Assembly (NCBI RefSeq): GCF_051991245.1
Contig: NC_135411.1
Coordinates: 66,423,767 to 66,487,766 of the forward strand
DNA from: Festucalex cinctus
Taxonomy: Eukaryota; Chordata; Actinopteri; Syngnathiformes; Syngnathidae
Direction: 5' to 3'
DNA: 64,000 nucleotides
Position numbers and translations under genes: made by a program
The notes under the pieces: generated by a model
Databases searched by the model: none
Told to the model about the DNA's origin: nothing
The model's input: only the letters and a program-made list of their open reading frames with translations
In this document: piece by piece, positions 11,783 to 22,029 of the stretch
Position numbering within the stretch: the stretch's first letter is position 1
How the letters are laid out: every line of letters starts with the position of its first letter

Positions 11783-12635
11783 TGTGTCAGCAATGTGTCA
11801 AAAAGTATTTCTTGGTGTCAGCCTATCAGCTGGACTTGGATATCTTCATGTTCCTCCATGGTCATTTCCTGTACGAGTCTCTGCAAGAAGGTAACAATTG
11901 TATGTCAGATGAGGTACCAAACAATGAACTGAAAGTCACTGAGCCAATGAAGTACATTATTATATGATCAAGACTATTTGTGAAAGCCATGTAAATTCCT
12001 GCACATCGAAGTACAAGGAAGCTGTTGTATCTTCAATCAAAACTAATTAAGTTGCTTAGTGATATTTATTAGGTAAAATTGTTCAACATGGTGACAAATC
12101 GATATCTGAGTAAAGGGTTTCAAATGTTTTTGTAAGCAGCACTTTTCTGAGTGGTTAGTAGCAACAAGACACGGGGGGAATTACGAGTCTGAGTTGCAGA
12201 TGTGTAGTTCAGTTAACACCATTATTTTTGTACGATATACTAAACATATCAGCAAACGATGTAATCTAAATACCACATATTCCAAGCAAAGGTATGTTTT
12301 GAGCCATTCACATGCATGCTCGAATGGAATTATTTTTCCATGATGACATAATTGTACGTTACGAGACACCGCGTTCTCTTCCTCGTCGTCTCTCTCGCCC
12401 CCTACTCGCCCTCTTTGAGATGGTCCACATGTCTATAAAACATATAACATAACTGTGTGTTCTCTGGTGCATAGTTTAGTTGCACTAACAAATATGAACA
12501 TAGATAGCCATTATCATTAGCTGACGTACAGTATTTCCTAACAATGCCGACAAAAATATTAATTCTGAAATTAAATGACTAAATCACAAATATTAGGGAT
12601 CTGTACAGTATGTCTAACAAATGCAATCCACTTAC

Positions 12636-12753
12636 GTCATCACTCGAGGGATACCAGAAGTTGTTTGCGTTCTGTTCCGGTGAAATTGGTGGTAGGCTGT
12701 TGAAGTAGGGTCTCTCTGGGACGCCGTAGTTCGTGTGCTTAAAATCATTGCAT
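12636..12753 (-). pseudogene. Possible 5' exon of the transposon - strand gene
   Basis: On the minus strand a frame open for about 39 codons reads NYGVPERPYFNSLPPISPEQ and then NANNFWYPSSDD. It ends at a donor GAC|GTAAGT (12635 downward). It lies about 50 bp inside the right inverted repeat of the TTAA element. No in-frame ATG is present, so it may be a decayed first exon. It probably belongs with the exon at 11880-9791. Confidence 0.35.
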
Positions 12754-12801
12754 TATCTTGTTTGACCGATAGATGGCGGTCGTGAGCTACACACTGGGGC
12801 T

Positions 12802-13443
12802 TTAAATTGATAAAAATGCATGCTCTATTGGGATTAGGTCTGGATATTTACATGGCCAGTTGGCCACTTTAAACCTGCATTTCTTGTCCCTGATAAACTC
12901 TTTTGTAGTTTTGACACTGATAGTGTGTTGTTATAGCTTCATGACCGGAATCAGCCTCCAGCAAAAAAAAAAAAAAAAAAAATGCTGCAGAGTTCCCTTT
13001 TTGATTTGCCAGCCCTCCCCTACTTTGCTAACAGATGAGATAAATTTAGCCACGTGGCGTTACAAGCCACCTGGACTTTCTCCGTGTGCCACCCTCATAA
13101 AGTGTTTTGTGTTCTTGATTTATACTTAAATGTTTTGTTTTTTTCCTCAAATACCTATACTTAACTTTCAGCAAATAAAATATTCTCAGTAATACTAGTC
13201 TAATTTAAAGTCATTGTAATTTCTAAAAGAAAAAATAATAATAATAAAAAAAGAAATCCCATGTTGGACCTAAGGTAAAGTGAATGGTTTTGTTACAGGC
13301 TGAACTGAAGCTGTCACAAAGTATTTGCTGATACATTGTTATTTTATATACATTTGTTTTGTACAGCTTTTGGGATGTGCAACCTTGGGGTTGAACTGTA
13401 AGATAAGCAATGAGCAGTCAGTCATTCCTTCTTTGTCCTGCAG
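12802..13443 (+). other. suco: Distal part of suco intron 1
   Basis: AT-rich intronic DNA with a 19-bp poly-A run (12963-12981). It ends in a polypyrimidine tract and acceptor (CTTTGTCCTGCAG). The open frame at 12860-13129 crosses the poly-A run and has no support. Confidence 0.5.
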
Positions 13444-13558
13444 GTTCCATAGCTGTCATGTTGATTGCTCAGAGCCAGACCAGGAGGCCCACCGGGATGA
13501 GCCTTCACAGAACATCAATTTGGAGGAAGAATCAGGAGACGCTCATCATCAAAACAAG
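13444..13558 (+). CDS. suco: suco exon 2: signal peptide end and acidic segment
   Basis: 115-nt exon after acceptor CCTGCAG. The first base completes the Trp codon from exon 1; then FHSCHVDCSEPDQEAHRDEP, SQNINLEEESGDAHHQNK. It contains the likely signal-peptidase region (SCHVDC) and begins the acidic, disordered N-terminal segment that precedes the SUN domain in this family. It ends in phase 0 at AAG|GTTGGC, a weak donor because positions 3-6 depart from GTRAGT. A second frame is also open across the exon, but only the chosen one joins in phase with exon 1 and exon 3. The frame stops 24 nt past the donor, so splicing here is required for a longer protein. Confidence 0.65.
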
Positions 13559-13714
13559 GTTGGCTTGACTGTTTGTGACTAGCAGGCCTTCTTTAAACAA
13601 GCAGGCTCAACAAATACAATAGCGTACCACCAAATGCTGTTTGTCAAAACAATTAAATTCTTCAAGCTTTAATATGTAATATTGAGTAGAAAATTATTGT
13701 TTGTAATATATGAC

Positions 13715-13742
13715 CACAACAACAACAACAACAACAACAAAA
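13715..13742. repeat. (CAA)n microsatellite
   Basis: Nine consecutive CAA/ACA units. Confidence 0.95.
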
Positions 13743-13998
13743 CTGCAGATACACTTGAAGAATTTCAATGTGACTGTCTCTTGCCAATTTGCTACTAAAT
13801 GTAAACCTAAGCCCTGTCAGTCACAATTCACGATAATGAGCTAATATGTGACCGGCTTTGGCAAAAGGGTCCTCATGTACCAAAAAATTCAAATTAAGAT
13901 ATTCATATATTCAAATTTTACACTTAATTCCCTTTAAAATGATATACAGTTTGGCCCAAAAGTATTTGGACAGTGTCACAATTTGTCATGATTTTGGC

Positions 13999-15209
13999 TA
14001 GAGGTGGGAATCTTGGGGCACCTCACGATTCGATTGCGATTACGATTCAGAGGCTACGATTCGATTATAAAACGATTATTGATTTCCCCCCAGGCAGCAG
14101 AAAAACCCCCAATGTATTTTGGTGCTTTTAATGTTTCGTACATTAGTTACAAAAATAGTACAAAAGTCCTCTCAGGCCTAAATAAACTACTATTTCAGTA
14201 TCAAGTTAACAGTTCAAAACAGTAAATAAAATACTCAAGTTCTCATTCTGTAACAACAGCTTTTAAGTATATTCAGTCTTCAACAGAATAAAACATAGCA
14301 TTGGGCAAAAATATATTATTTTTATCCACTCAAAAGTGCACTGAGGTATAAATGAAAGACAATGTGAACTACTACTTCAATACAAATGCCTAAAAAAAAA
14401 AAAAGTGCTTTCCTGCTTTTTAAAGTTGTGTAAAGATGAACATGTAAACATTAAAGTTTCTCAGAGGTACAAAAAAAACAACAAAAACCTCAAGTGCTTT
14501 TCTGCTTTTTAACTTGTGTAAATATGAACGTGTAAACATTAAAGGGATCGTTCGGCTTTTTTAACATGAATCTCAATTTGATCCTCACCTCCCGTGTGTG
14601 CGATCAGCACTGACTTACCCCTGACAGCGTTCTGTGACACGCGTTCTGGTTCGGCGTTGGACGAGAGGAAACTAGTCCAGCAAGCTGGCTGGGGTCTCGG
14701 AAATAAAGCGTTTTTCTTCTAAAAACCATTTGTTTTCAAAAGCGTGATACATTTCCACCACAATACTCTTTTCTGAATAAAGTCAGACGCCATTACCGCC
14801 AGCCACTACTTTTCTGTTCGTTCGTTCGTATCACTGCGCGGCGCCCTGTAGAACGCTAACCGACGCACTGCAGCCAGCTAGCTGATACTTCCGCCTGAAG
14901 TTGTTTGCCTTTTCGGAGCAGGTCTGATCTCACGAAGAGGTGGGTTGGTCAGCTCAGCCATGCTTCTTGTTGTTTTGAATCTCGAGGCGTGAGTTGTGGA
15001 TGTGTACTCTCGGTCCGTCCCAAAAGCGTCCCGAAGACCGCGCGCGCTACTGCGTTTCAGTTCCGCGTACTTTTCGCTCCGGTTCACTTTTAGTTTCGCT
15101 TCCCTTGGCATATTTATATAATCGGAATTTGGACGTTTGTGAATCGTTCTCGATTGTTCCACGGCCGAATCGTGAATAATCTAAGAATCGGAAATTTTGC
15201 ACACCTCTA
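13999..15209. mobile_element. hAT-like element inserted in the Tc1 end, perfect 8-bp TSD
   Basis: Starts TAGAGGTGGGAATCT and ends in the inverted form of TAGAGGTGTGCAAAAT. It is flanked by ATTTTGGC at 13991-13998 and again at 15210-15217. Subterminal CGATTCGATT repeats are typical of this fish hAT group. A poly-A run lies at 14392-14404. It has no transposase; short minus-strand frames at 14878-15376 are not credible. Confidence 0.92.
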
Positions 15210-15955
15210 ATTTTGGCTCTGCATGCCACCACATTGGGTTTAAACGGAAGCAACTTCAATGGAATTGAAGTGCAGACTTTAAGCTTTAATTCAATGGGGT
15301 TGAATAGAAATATATGATTAAACATGTAGGAATTGTAGGTATTTTTATGCAAATGCTCTTTATTCCAGGGGCTCAAAAGTAATTGGACACATCAACATAA
15401 CGTAAAGTAAAATGGTACTTTTGAATATTTTGTTGCGAATCCTTTGCAGGCAATGACTGCCTGAAGTCTGGAATCCATGGACATCACCAAACGCTGGCTT
15501 TCCCCCTTTGTGATGCTTTGCTAGGCCTTTACTGCAGCTGTCTTCAGTTGTATCGTTGAACGTCTTTAGACGCGCACTAATTTACAAGTTGTTTGTCTTT
15601 TCGAAGGCGGAAGACGCGACTATCAGCTGTCTGCAGCGCGTCTATCAGCTGTCTACAGGGCGAGGCGCAGTGATACGAATGAACAGAAAAATAGTGCCCG
15701 GCGGTAATGGAGTCTGACTTTTTTTCAGTAGGGAGTTTTGTGATGCAAATGTATCACTCTTTTGAACACAAATTGTTTTTAGAAGAAAAACACTTTACTT
15801 AGGTGGTCCCAGCTAACTTGCCAGACTATTTTCTTCTCGTCCAACACCGGACCAGAACTCGTGGCACAGAACGTTGTCAGGGGTAAGTCAGTGCTGATCG
15901 CACACACTGGAGGTGAGGATGAAATATAGATTCATGTAAAAAATCCGAGCGATCA
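14545..15955. repeat. Inverted repeat pair (about 370 bp arms)
   Basis: The arm at about 14545-14915 recurs in inverted orientation at about 15590-15955. Shared parts include the GATCAGCACTGACTTACCCC segment, TTCTTCTAAAAAC and the CTGTTCGTTCGTATCACTGC-like segment. One arm is inside the hAT, the other inside the Tc1 insertion, so they are probably two insertions of one small element. Confidence 0.75.
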
Positions 15956-15957
15956 TA
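15553..15957. mobile_element. Small repeat insertion within the Tc1 element
   Basis: Tc1 sequence breaks off after CTGTCTTCAGTTG near 15552 and resumes near 15957 at TAAGTTTTGCC. The insert has short inverted ends of the GATCG-TTCGG type and is the inverted counterpart of 14545-14915. Exact borders and target duplication are unclear. Confidence 0.55.
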
Positions 15958-16167
15958 TTAAGTTTTGCCGTGAGCAAGTGAAATGCATGCTCGATTGGTC
16001 AGAGATCGAGTGATTAAATCGACCATTGAAGAATATTCCACTTCTATGACACACCGTCCAATCAAGTTTACTGCATTTGTCTGAATCCGAGCGGAAATGA
16101 TATCCCTATACCACAGTTCTCAAACTCCAGTCCTCGAGGGCCACAGCCCTGCATGTTTTAGAGGAAC

Positions 16168-16650
16168 TTTCTTCTTCTCATCATTCTAGTACAGGTTCTT
16201 AGTCTCATCTGTCCAAAGAATGCTGTTCCAGACCTGGACTGACTTCATCAGGTGTTTTTGGGCAAAGTCAATTCTGGCCTTTCTATTTTTGAGGCTGATT
16301 AATGGTGTGCCCCTTGTGGTGAATCCTTGTATTTACTCTCATGATGTCTTCTCTTTATGGTAGACTTACATACTGATACACCTACTTCTTGGAGAGTGTT
16401 CTTCACTTGAGTGGATGTTGTGAATGGGTTTTTCTTCACCTTGGAAAGGATTCTGTGATCATCCACCACTGTTGTCTTCCATTGATGTCCAGGCCTTTTT
16501 GAGTTCACAAGTGCATTTTGTTTTTCTCACAATGTCCCAAACTGTTTATTTGGCCACTCTAAACATTTTTGCTCTCTCTTTGATGATTTTGTTCTTCTTT
16601 TGTCAGCCTCAGGATGGGCTGTTTCACCCCTATTGAGAGCTCCTTTGACA
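16168..16650 (-). pseudogene. Tc1 transposase remnant
   Basis: Minus strand 16508-16299 encodes VKKNPFTTSTQVKNTLQEVG and CKSTIKRRHHESKYK, the N-terminal helix-turn-helix/paired-type DNA-binding region of Tc1 transposase (which binds the element ends). Further downstream in another frame is VWNSILWTDETKN (about 16195-16235), which holds the first catalytic Asp. Stops and frameshifts separate these pieces. The middle of the protein and the rest of the DDE domain are missing. Certainly non-functional. Confidence 0.85.
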
Positions 16651-17262
16651 GCATGTTGTGTGTTCAGAGCAACAGCTTCCAAATGCAGATGCCACACCTA
16701 GAATCAACTCCAGACCTTTTAACAGCGTACTTGATGACAGGTTAATGAGGGAAGGGCCCATGTGTTGATTTTTTTATTTTTTTGCAACCTTCTGAGTCAA
16801 TTGTCCAATTACTTTGGGTTCCCTGAAAAAGAGACAGCTACATTTTACAGTTTTTCACGATTGTCAACACACGTTTCTCAATACAATAACAGATTTCTCA
16901 ATACTGCAACACAAAATGCTAAACCTGACACTCCCTTTGCAAGAAGACTCTTGCCATCAAATCTCTACGTTGTGTTCACAAATTGGAACTCATGTTTTCA
17001 TTTGCTACACACAGTCGTATTTTCCAATGACACATAGCATTCATTGAGCACACACAACGAAGCTTTTGCTGCACACGACCAAGTATTTACAGCACATTAT
17101 AGTGCAAAATTGACAACACTATTGTAAAATGGAACACACCATATGAATGACAATGATTCTGGAAAATAAGATATTTCTCCATTTGTAAAAATGACTGAGT
17201 CTAGCCTAATTTTTTCATCAAACAAACTTAAAACAGCACAGAAATATGCAGTCAAAAATGTT

Positions 17263-18030
17263 TTATTTTTCTAACATGACTGAGGAATAATCCTGATCAA
17301 GCATCATAATGCCTTCGGTTTCTGTCAGGCCAGAGGGCCTCGTCCACATCACAGGCGATGTTCTCCCTATCTCGACATATGTGGAAGAACCGCCTTGAGT
17401 GGCGTATAAATCCCGAATGGACTCGAGGCCGACGTCCCCACAGGCTTCTTCCATGGCCTGGACAAATGGGACCTGGGTCTGGGGGTTTCGCTCATACACC
17501 TTCCACCTCCGAGCAGAAAAGAAGTCCTCTATGGGGTTGAGGAATGGAGAGTATGCCGGGAGGAATCACACTTTAAAATGTGGGTGGTCCTGGAATCACT
17601 GACGTACAAGCAGAGCCCGGTGGAAACTCACATTGTCCCAGATGACAACATCATTTCAGTAAATCTTTATGGATCATCAATGTGATCTGGTGGAACAAGT
17701 TGTTTGGAAGTCATCAAGGAAGGCCAGCAGCAAGACCCTCAAGCCAGCCTCCCTCATGCTCACACCATGGTTCAGCACATGGTCTATCACAGTGGCCTGA
17801 ATCTTATTGGATATAATAGTTCTCTGTCTTCTTACTACTCCTCCTGTTCTCCTCTCTGCTCTCCTGCTCCTCTCTGTTCTCCTGCTCCTCTCTGTCCTTC
17901 TCCTGCCCCCCCCCTGCTCCTCTGTCCTGCTCCTGCGAGCAAGAGGAGAACAGAGAGGACTCTGTCCTCCTCTTGCTCCTCCTCTCACTTTACTTCTCCT
18001 GCTCAGGTTGCTCTCTTCAAGGTTCTCCAT
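17263..18030 (-). pseudogene. DDE transposase remnant, internally deleted
   Basis: On the minus strand an N-terminal part reads RRQRTIISNKIQATVIDHVL then GVSMREAG (about 17830-17745). A later part has DVVIWDNVSFHRALLVR (about 17655-17605), YSPFLNPIEDFFSARRW and VYERNPQTQVPFVQAMEEAC (about 17570-17430). The W-D-N-x3-H and N-P-I-E motifs are those of the second Asp and the Glu/Asp regions of mariner/IS630-type transposases. The segment that should carry the first catalytic Asp is missing, and there are frame breaks. The N-terminus is expanded by an arginine-rich low-complexity tract. Confidence 0.75.
17839..17990. repeat. CTCCTGCTCC-type low-complexity tract with internal palindrome
   Basis: Imperfect repeats of CTCCTGCTCCTCTCTGTT. 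The stretch GAGCAAGAGGAGAACAGAG at about 17937-17956 is the near reverse complement of the preceding CTCTGTTCTCCTGCTC, so the strand can fold back on itself. Confidence 0.85.
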
Positions 18031-18310
18031 TCACCAAACACAGAGGAGGAGGCTCAAGACACTTATATGCTGCAGTCCTGATTGCTAATTGCTCACCAGA
18101 TCTGAATGTGTTGAGTTTTAAACACTTGTGTGTTGTAGGTTGATACCACTGAGATGTCACATGAGAAGTGTGTGTAACAACAGAACATTGTATGTAGTGT
18201 TTTGACAACAAGTTAATGTGCAATTGACTGCAGAGTGTATTGTCGGTTGAAGCGTTGAGCTTTTACATGAGCGGTGTGTGCCATAACTGAGAATTGTGTG
18301 TAGTGTTTAG

Positions 18311-19838
18311 TAGGGGTGGGAATCTCTGACATGAGGCCGATTCGATATGTATCTCGATACACAGGTTGCGATTCGATTGAAAAACGATTATCTTTCAGAA
18401 CAGAACGGTTCGATTAAGTTTGGGAACGATACGATTTTCGATTCGATACGATTCATTTCAATATTCAAAACTTATAGTGACATTTGTTGCTTGTAAACAT
18501 TCATCTTAAAACACCACAAATTTTTACAGTATCTACAAATGTGTTTAAAAACAAAAATGTCTTCTATATTTTTATATATTGAATCAATTATTTAAATGGA
18601 CCGCAACAAAGGGCTGGGCGATATGACTGAAAAATGTATCAGGTTAAATATTTATTAGTCGTTATTGAGAGTTATAATTGTTTTTTATTTTTTAATTTTT
18701 TTTTAATTAAAAATAAGGATCAGGAAAAAAAAAAGGCTGATAATTCAATTTGAAATATAAATATTTAACCTTTAAAAAGACACCAACACAATTAAACAGA
18801 ATATGTGCACATTGTGAAGTATTTCAGAAACATAAATTTAAGACATGAAATAAACATACCGTCCAGCCAAAAGAAATATGAAGCCACCTTATGGAACAAT
18901 AAATCTATCAAACACGTTTTAACCACTTAATATATCCAAAAATATTTCCAAAAGTGCCCTTCCCTTTTTATCAACAATTTTTGTTTTTAACAATATTTGT
19001 TTTTCTTTTGCCATCATATTCATTTTTGGTTAATGTATGACATCTTTTTGTTTTTTTGAATCTGAGACAAGATGATGACCACAGAATCACTACTGTTTAT
19101 GTTTTGTTTTTTTGGGCTGTCGTTCATTTTGCGTTTGATGACGTAATCACGGGCACGTCTCAGTTCTCCTATCTATTGCTCATGCTAGTTGTATACATTG
19201 ACAGGGAGCCACAAACTGAGAAATGAGATACTTGCAGTGTGCTTTTAGCATAGCTGGTGTGTTGGCTGTGGGACATACCTGTGTCGTTTGAATCCATGCA
19301 TTGGATCGTCACGGGAGTTATTCTTTTTGGCTCGCGCGCAGTACCAACGCCGGCCCGGGACATACAAGTGCACCGAGAGGACTCGATAGCAATGGGTTAG
19401 CTTCTGCTAACTGTTGCATGTTGTCACTCGTTGTGCGCGCGCGCGCCGTGTCGCGAGCACGGCGTTGACGGTAGGCTCCTCCCCAAGGTGCGTAAAGTCT
19501 TTGCATTATGTTTACAACATCCGGGGAATGAAGCGTCTCTGAGCGCTACTTTGCTAGCTCTCTGTAAACAGGGAAGTAGCTTGAATAGTGATGCTACTGA
19601 AATGTAAACAAAACAAGTAGAGCACGGCGCAGAACTCTTGCTATTGTTATGAAAACCATAAAGCCTCACTCGAAACCAATTCACAGCCACGCGATATCCG
19701 GTCCACAGCTTTACAAGCAATGTATCTAAGGATTCCCGGCGGATTTTGTATCGGTTGACAAGTCTGCTACCGATACGGTCGTTTAGCTCCCCTTGACGAC
19801 CGATGGTTCGGTCGAATCGGTTTTTTGTCCCACCCCTA
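18311..19838. mobile_element. hAT-like element abutting the tandem array, no TSD
   Basis: Begins TAGGGGTGGGA and ends in its inverted form TCCCACCCCTA. Subterminal CGATTCGAT repeats and a long internal segment are shared with 10304-11298. The flanks do not form an 8-bp duplication: GTGTTTAG before, CCTTGCAC after. The right end lies exactly where the first array unit begins without its normal 5' end, so this is a rearranged junction. Confidence 0.8.
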
Positions 19839-21072
19839 CCTTGCACGTTGGGGTACTTGCACGTTGGGGTACTGGCATATTGGAAGCAAAATTTCTTTGA
19901 AAATGGCATAATAAACGTTTACATGTAGAATATTTTTTTTCCAGTGTGTGTGTGTCAAGCTCAACGGGTTTTGGTGATTGTTTAGACCTGCAAAAATCAG
20001 CGTCCTTTTTTATTTTTAGGCAATGAGTTGCCCTGATTGGTATTTTTTTGTAAAAGTGTATATACACATCATCGCTCGTTGTACTCATTGCACAATGTTA
20101 CTTTTATTGTCTAAAGGGGCAAAAAAAATTAATAAAACAAAATGGAAACGTACATACGTTTGGATCGGTGTGAAGCCAGTGAACAATTTGAGTGGTGGAA
20201 ACTAAAAGAATATTCATAAATGACTTAGTTATCACACTTAGAATGAGTGTACATTTTTTGTACAAAATACCGTATGTGGGGTATTTTTTTTTATGCCTCA
20301 AGGGCTAGGTGGCGCTGCATATATAACTGAATGTTGTCATAGAGATAACTTCAGGCCTTGACGATAAACATACATGTCAAGTTTGGGATTTTTTGGAGCA
20401 TGTATCGGGGAGTTATTAAGCATATCCTTTTTCAGTGCGAAACACAAATTTTGATGCCCCGCCCTCATCATATAGTATTTCCAAAAGTCAAGATTTTTCC
20501 GTCTGTTGTTGGCTCAGGTCTTGGCATGGTCCAGGTCAAGTCATAAGTCAGTCGGATAAAACGTGTAGGAGAAGTGGGCAAAAGTATGCCCTCTGAAAAT
20601 GTGCAAAAATCGTAAAAAATGGGACATTCAAAAATTCGTAGCTCACTTCCTGTTCATTTTAGCATATGGGTCCAAGAGACTTTTTTGTAGGTCTTTGGCT
20701 CCCTCATACAGGTAAAAATTTTCGTAGATCTTGCTTAAACGTACAATCGGGGCTGCTTCGTTAAAAATTTCTAGGGGGCGCTATTGAGTCATTTTTGTAA
20801 AAATAGCACAATCAACAATAAAATATTGTTCATTTTACCAGGCCAGATGTGTGTGCCAAGTTTCATGAGTTTCTGCGCATGTTTAGACCCTCAAAACTGC
20901 CGTTGTTTTCTTGGCGAACAGTGCTTAGCCACGCCCACAGCGATTCGCGAAAACTCACAAACTTCGTGTTGTGACATCATGAAGGCCGAAACCCTCATCT
21001 GAGCAAATATGAGGTTGGTCCAGTTAACGTGTTTGGAGAAAAAATGTACAAGAAAATTCGTAAGAAAAAAAA

Positions 21073-21091
21073 TTGCCACTAGGTGGCGCTA
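21073..21091 (+). promoter_or_regulatory. CTCF-core-like motif (U0)
   Basis: TTGCCACTAGGTGGCGCTA agrees at 16 of 19 positions with the vertebrate CTCF core TGGCCACCAGGGGGCGCTA as I remember it. Related sites in U0 are at 20771 (CTAGGGGGCGCTAT), 21382 (CCACTAGGTGGCGCTAT) and 21861 (CGCTAGGGGGCGCTAT). Confidence 0.4.
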
Positions 21092-22029
21092 TCAGTAAGA
21101 TGAAATATAAGTTCGTAGATGTCTTTAGGGCTGGACTCTCATCAAATGTGTGAAATTTTGAGAAGATAGGATCATCTCGGTCAAGTTCATGCAGCTTTTA
21201 TTGTCACGAAAAATCTTCAGACTTTGCGGCACCGTAGCGGCCACGCCCTTTGGCGAAAAGTTACAATATTCGGTGTTGGGCATGATCAACATCTTAAGGC
21301 TTTTCTGACCAACTTTCAACTGGATCCCTTCAACGAGCTCAGCGCAGTAGCTAAAAACGTAAAGTATGACATTTATTGTCACCACTAGGTGGCGCTATAT
21401 GTATAACTGAATTTTATCATATAGATGTTTTCAGGCCGTGACTATTACGTTGCCTGAGAAGTTTGAGATTTTTTGGAGCTTGAACATGGGAGTTATTAAG
21501 CATTTGCTCTTTCTGGACAAATGAAATTTTAAAGACAATATTTGATGCCCCGCCCCCATCATATAGTATTTCGAAAAGGCAAGACTTTTTGCCCAGTTGT
21601 TCTCTCAGGTCTTGAGATGATAAATGCCAAGTTTGAAGTCAATTGGATGAAAAATGTTTGCAAAGGGGGAAAAAGCATGACCACAGTGAATGTGCCAAAA
21701 TAGGCCAAAATTGGACATAAAAAAATTCATAGCTCATTTCCTGTACATTTTAGCTACATGGTCCCAATAGACTTTTTTTGTACGTCTCGGGGTGCTACAC
21801 GTGCCTGCCAATTTTCGTTGCTCTAGCTCAAACGTGCCAGGCTTGGTTTTTATTTTTCTACGCTAGGGGGCGCTATAGAGTCGCGTTGTTATGACGACTT
21901 CATAATATCAAATTTTTCGCCGGGCCTGAGGAGTGTGCAAAGTTTGGTGAGTTTTCGTGAATGTTTAGGTACTCAAAAATGCGATCGTTTACGGAGAAGA
22001 AGAAGAAGAAGAAGAAGAAGAAGAAGAAT

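Larger units (their letters stand above)
9791..11880 (-). pseudogene. Transposon - strand gene exon, split by a hAT insertion
   Basis: Read on the minus strand with the hAT (9903-11782) and one TGTGTCAG duplicate removed, 11880-11783 joins 9902-9791 in one frame. An acceptor (CTTCTTGCAG) precedes 11880. The translation begins RLVQEMTMEEHEDIQVQ, meets one TGA, then continues HQEILFDTLL and HHHDFLYLDPRLQHLGDL to SDTFPDPRGQYKG. It ends at a weak donor at 9790 or a TAA shortly after. The composition is clearly protein-like over about 68 codons. It lies in the right half of the TTAA element, convergent with the + strand gene. The plus-strand frame over the same bases is less plausible. No family recognised. 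Confidence 0.45.
7336..12801. mobile_element. TTAA-flanked DNA transposon with two convergent gene remnants
   Basis: The element is bounded by TTAA on both sides (7332-7335 and 12802-12805), the target duplication of Kolobok and piggyBac transposases. Its ends are imperfect inverted repeats: the left starts AGGTACACTCAGTA and the right, inverted, starts AGCCCCAGTGTGTA. Both reach a shared CATCTA about 30 bp in. These ends resemble a repeat common in fish genomes. Inside are a + strand gene near the left end (7648-9031) and a - strand gene coming from the right end (12753 toward 9791). The latter is interrupted by a hAT element (9903-11782). Without the hAT the element is about 3.6 kb. The family name is not certain: TTAA points to Kolobok or piggyBac, but I could not identify a catalytic core. 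It could also be two separate elements. Confidence 0.6.
5884..13443 (+). other. suco: suco intron 1
   Basis: 7.56-kb GT-AG intron, phase 2. From 5884 to 7331 I see no gene or transposon end. From 7336 to 12801 it holds a TTAA-flanked transposon with a nested hAT. From 12802 to 13443 there is only AT-rich DNA with a poly-A run at 12963-12981. Confidence 0.65.
13947..16850. mobile_element. Tc1-like transposon with long IR/DR end, multiply interrupted
   Basis: Left end CAGTTTGGCCCAAAAG follows TA at 13945-13946. A second, inner direct repeat (CAGGGGCTCAAAAGTAATTGG) begins near 15369, and its inverted partner (CCAATTACTTTGGGTTCCCTG) lies near 16806-16826, as in IR/DR-type Tc1 elements. The outer right repeat is missing; the element runs into another transposon near 16850. 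It is interrupted by a hAT (13999-15209), by a roughly 400-bp insertion (about 15553-15957), and by a 56-bp fragment near 16112-16167 (CAAACTCCAGTCCTCGAGGG-type repeat). Transposase remains lie on the minus strand. Confidence 0.8.
16850..18310. mobile_element. Decayed DDE transposon (mariner/IS630-like motifs)
   Basis: Region between the truncated Tc1 and the next hAT, containing minus-strand transposase remains. Ends are not resolved: the left part has repeated TTTCTCAATAC motifs near 16870-16910, the right part has GTGTGTAGTGTTT motifs near 18190 and 18295, and no clean inverted repeat was seen. Borders are approximate. Confidence 0.55.

Noticed and set aside
17704..18088. 125- and 93-codon plus-strand frames rich in Ser, Pro, Leu and Cys
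   Set aside because: They are the complement of the transposase remnant and its low-complexity tract.
19424..19909. 161-codon minus-strand frame across the hAT/array border
   Set aside because: It spans the GC-rich hAT core and the hAT inverted end into array DNA. Part of it repeats at 10888-11229. Not a host gene.
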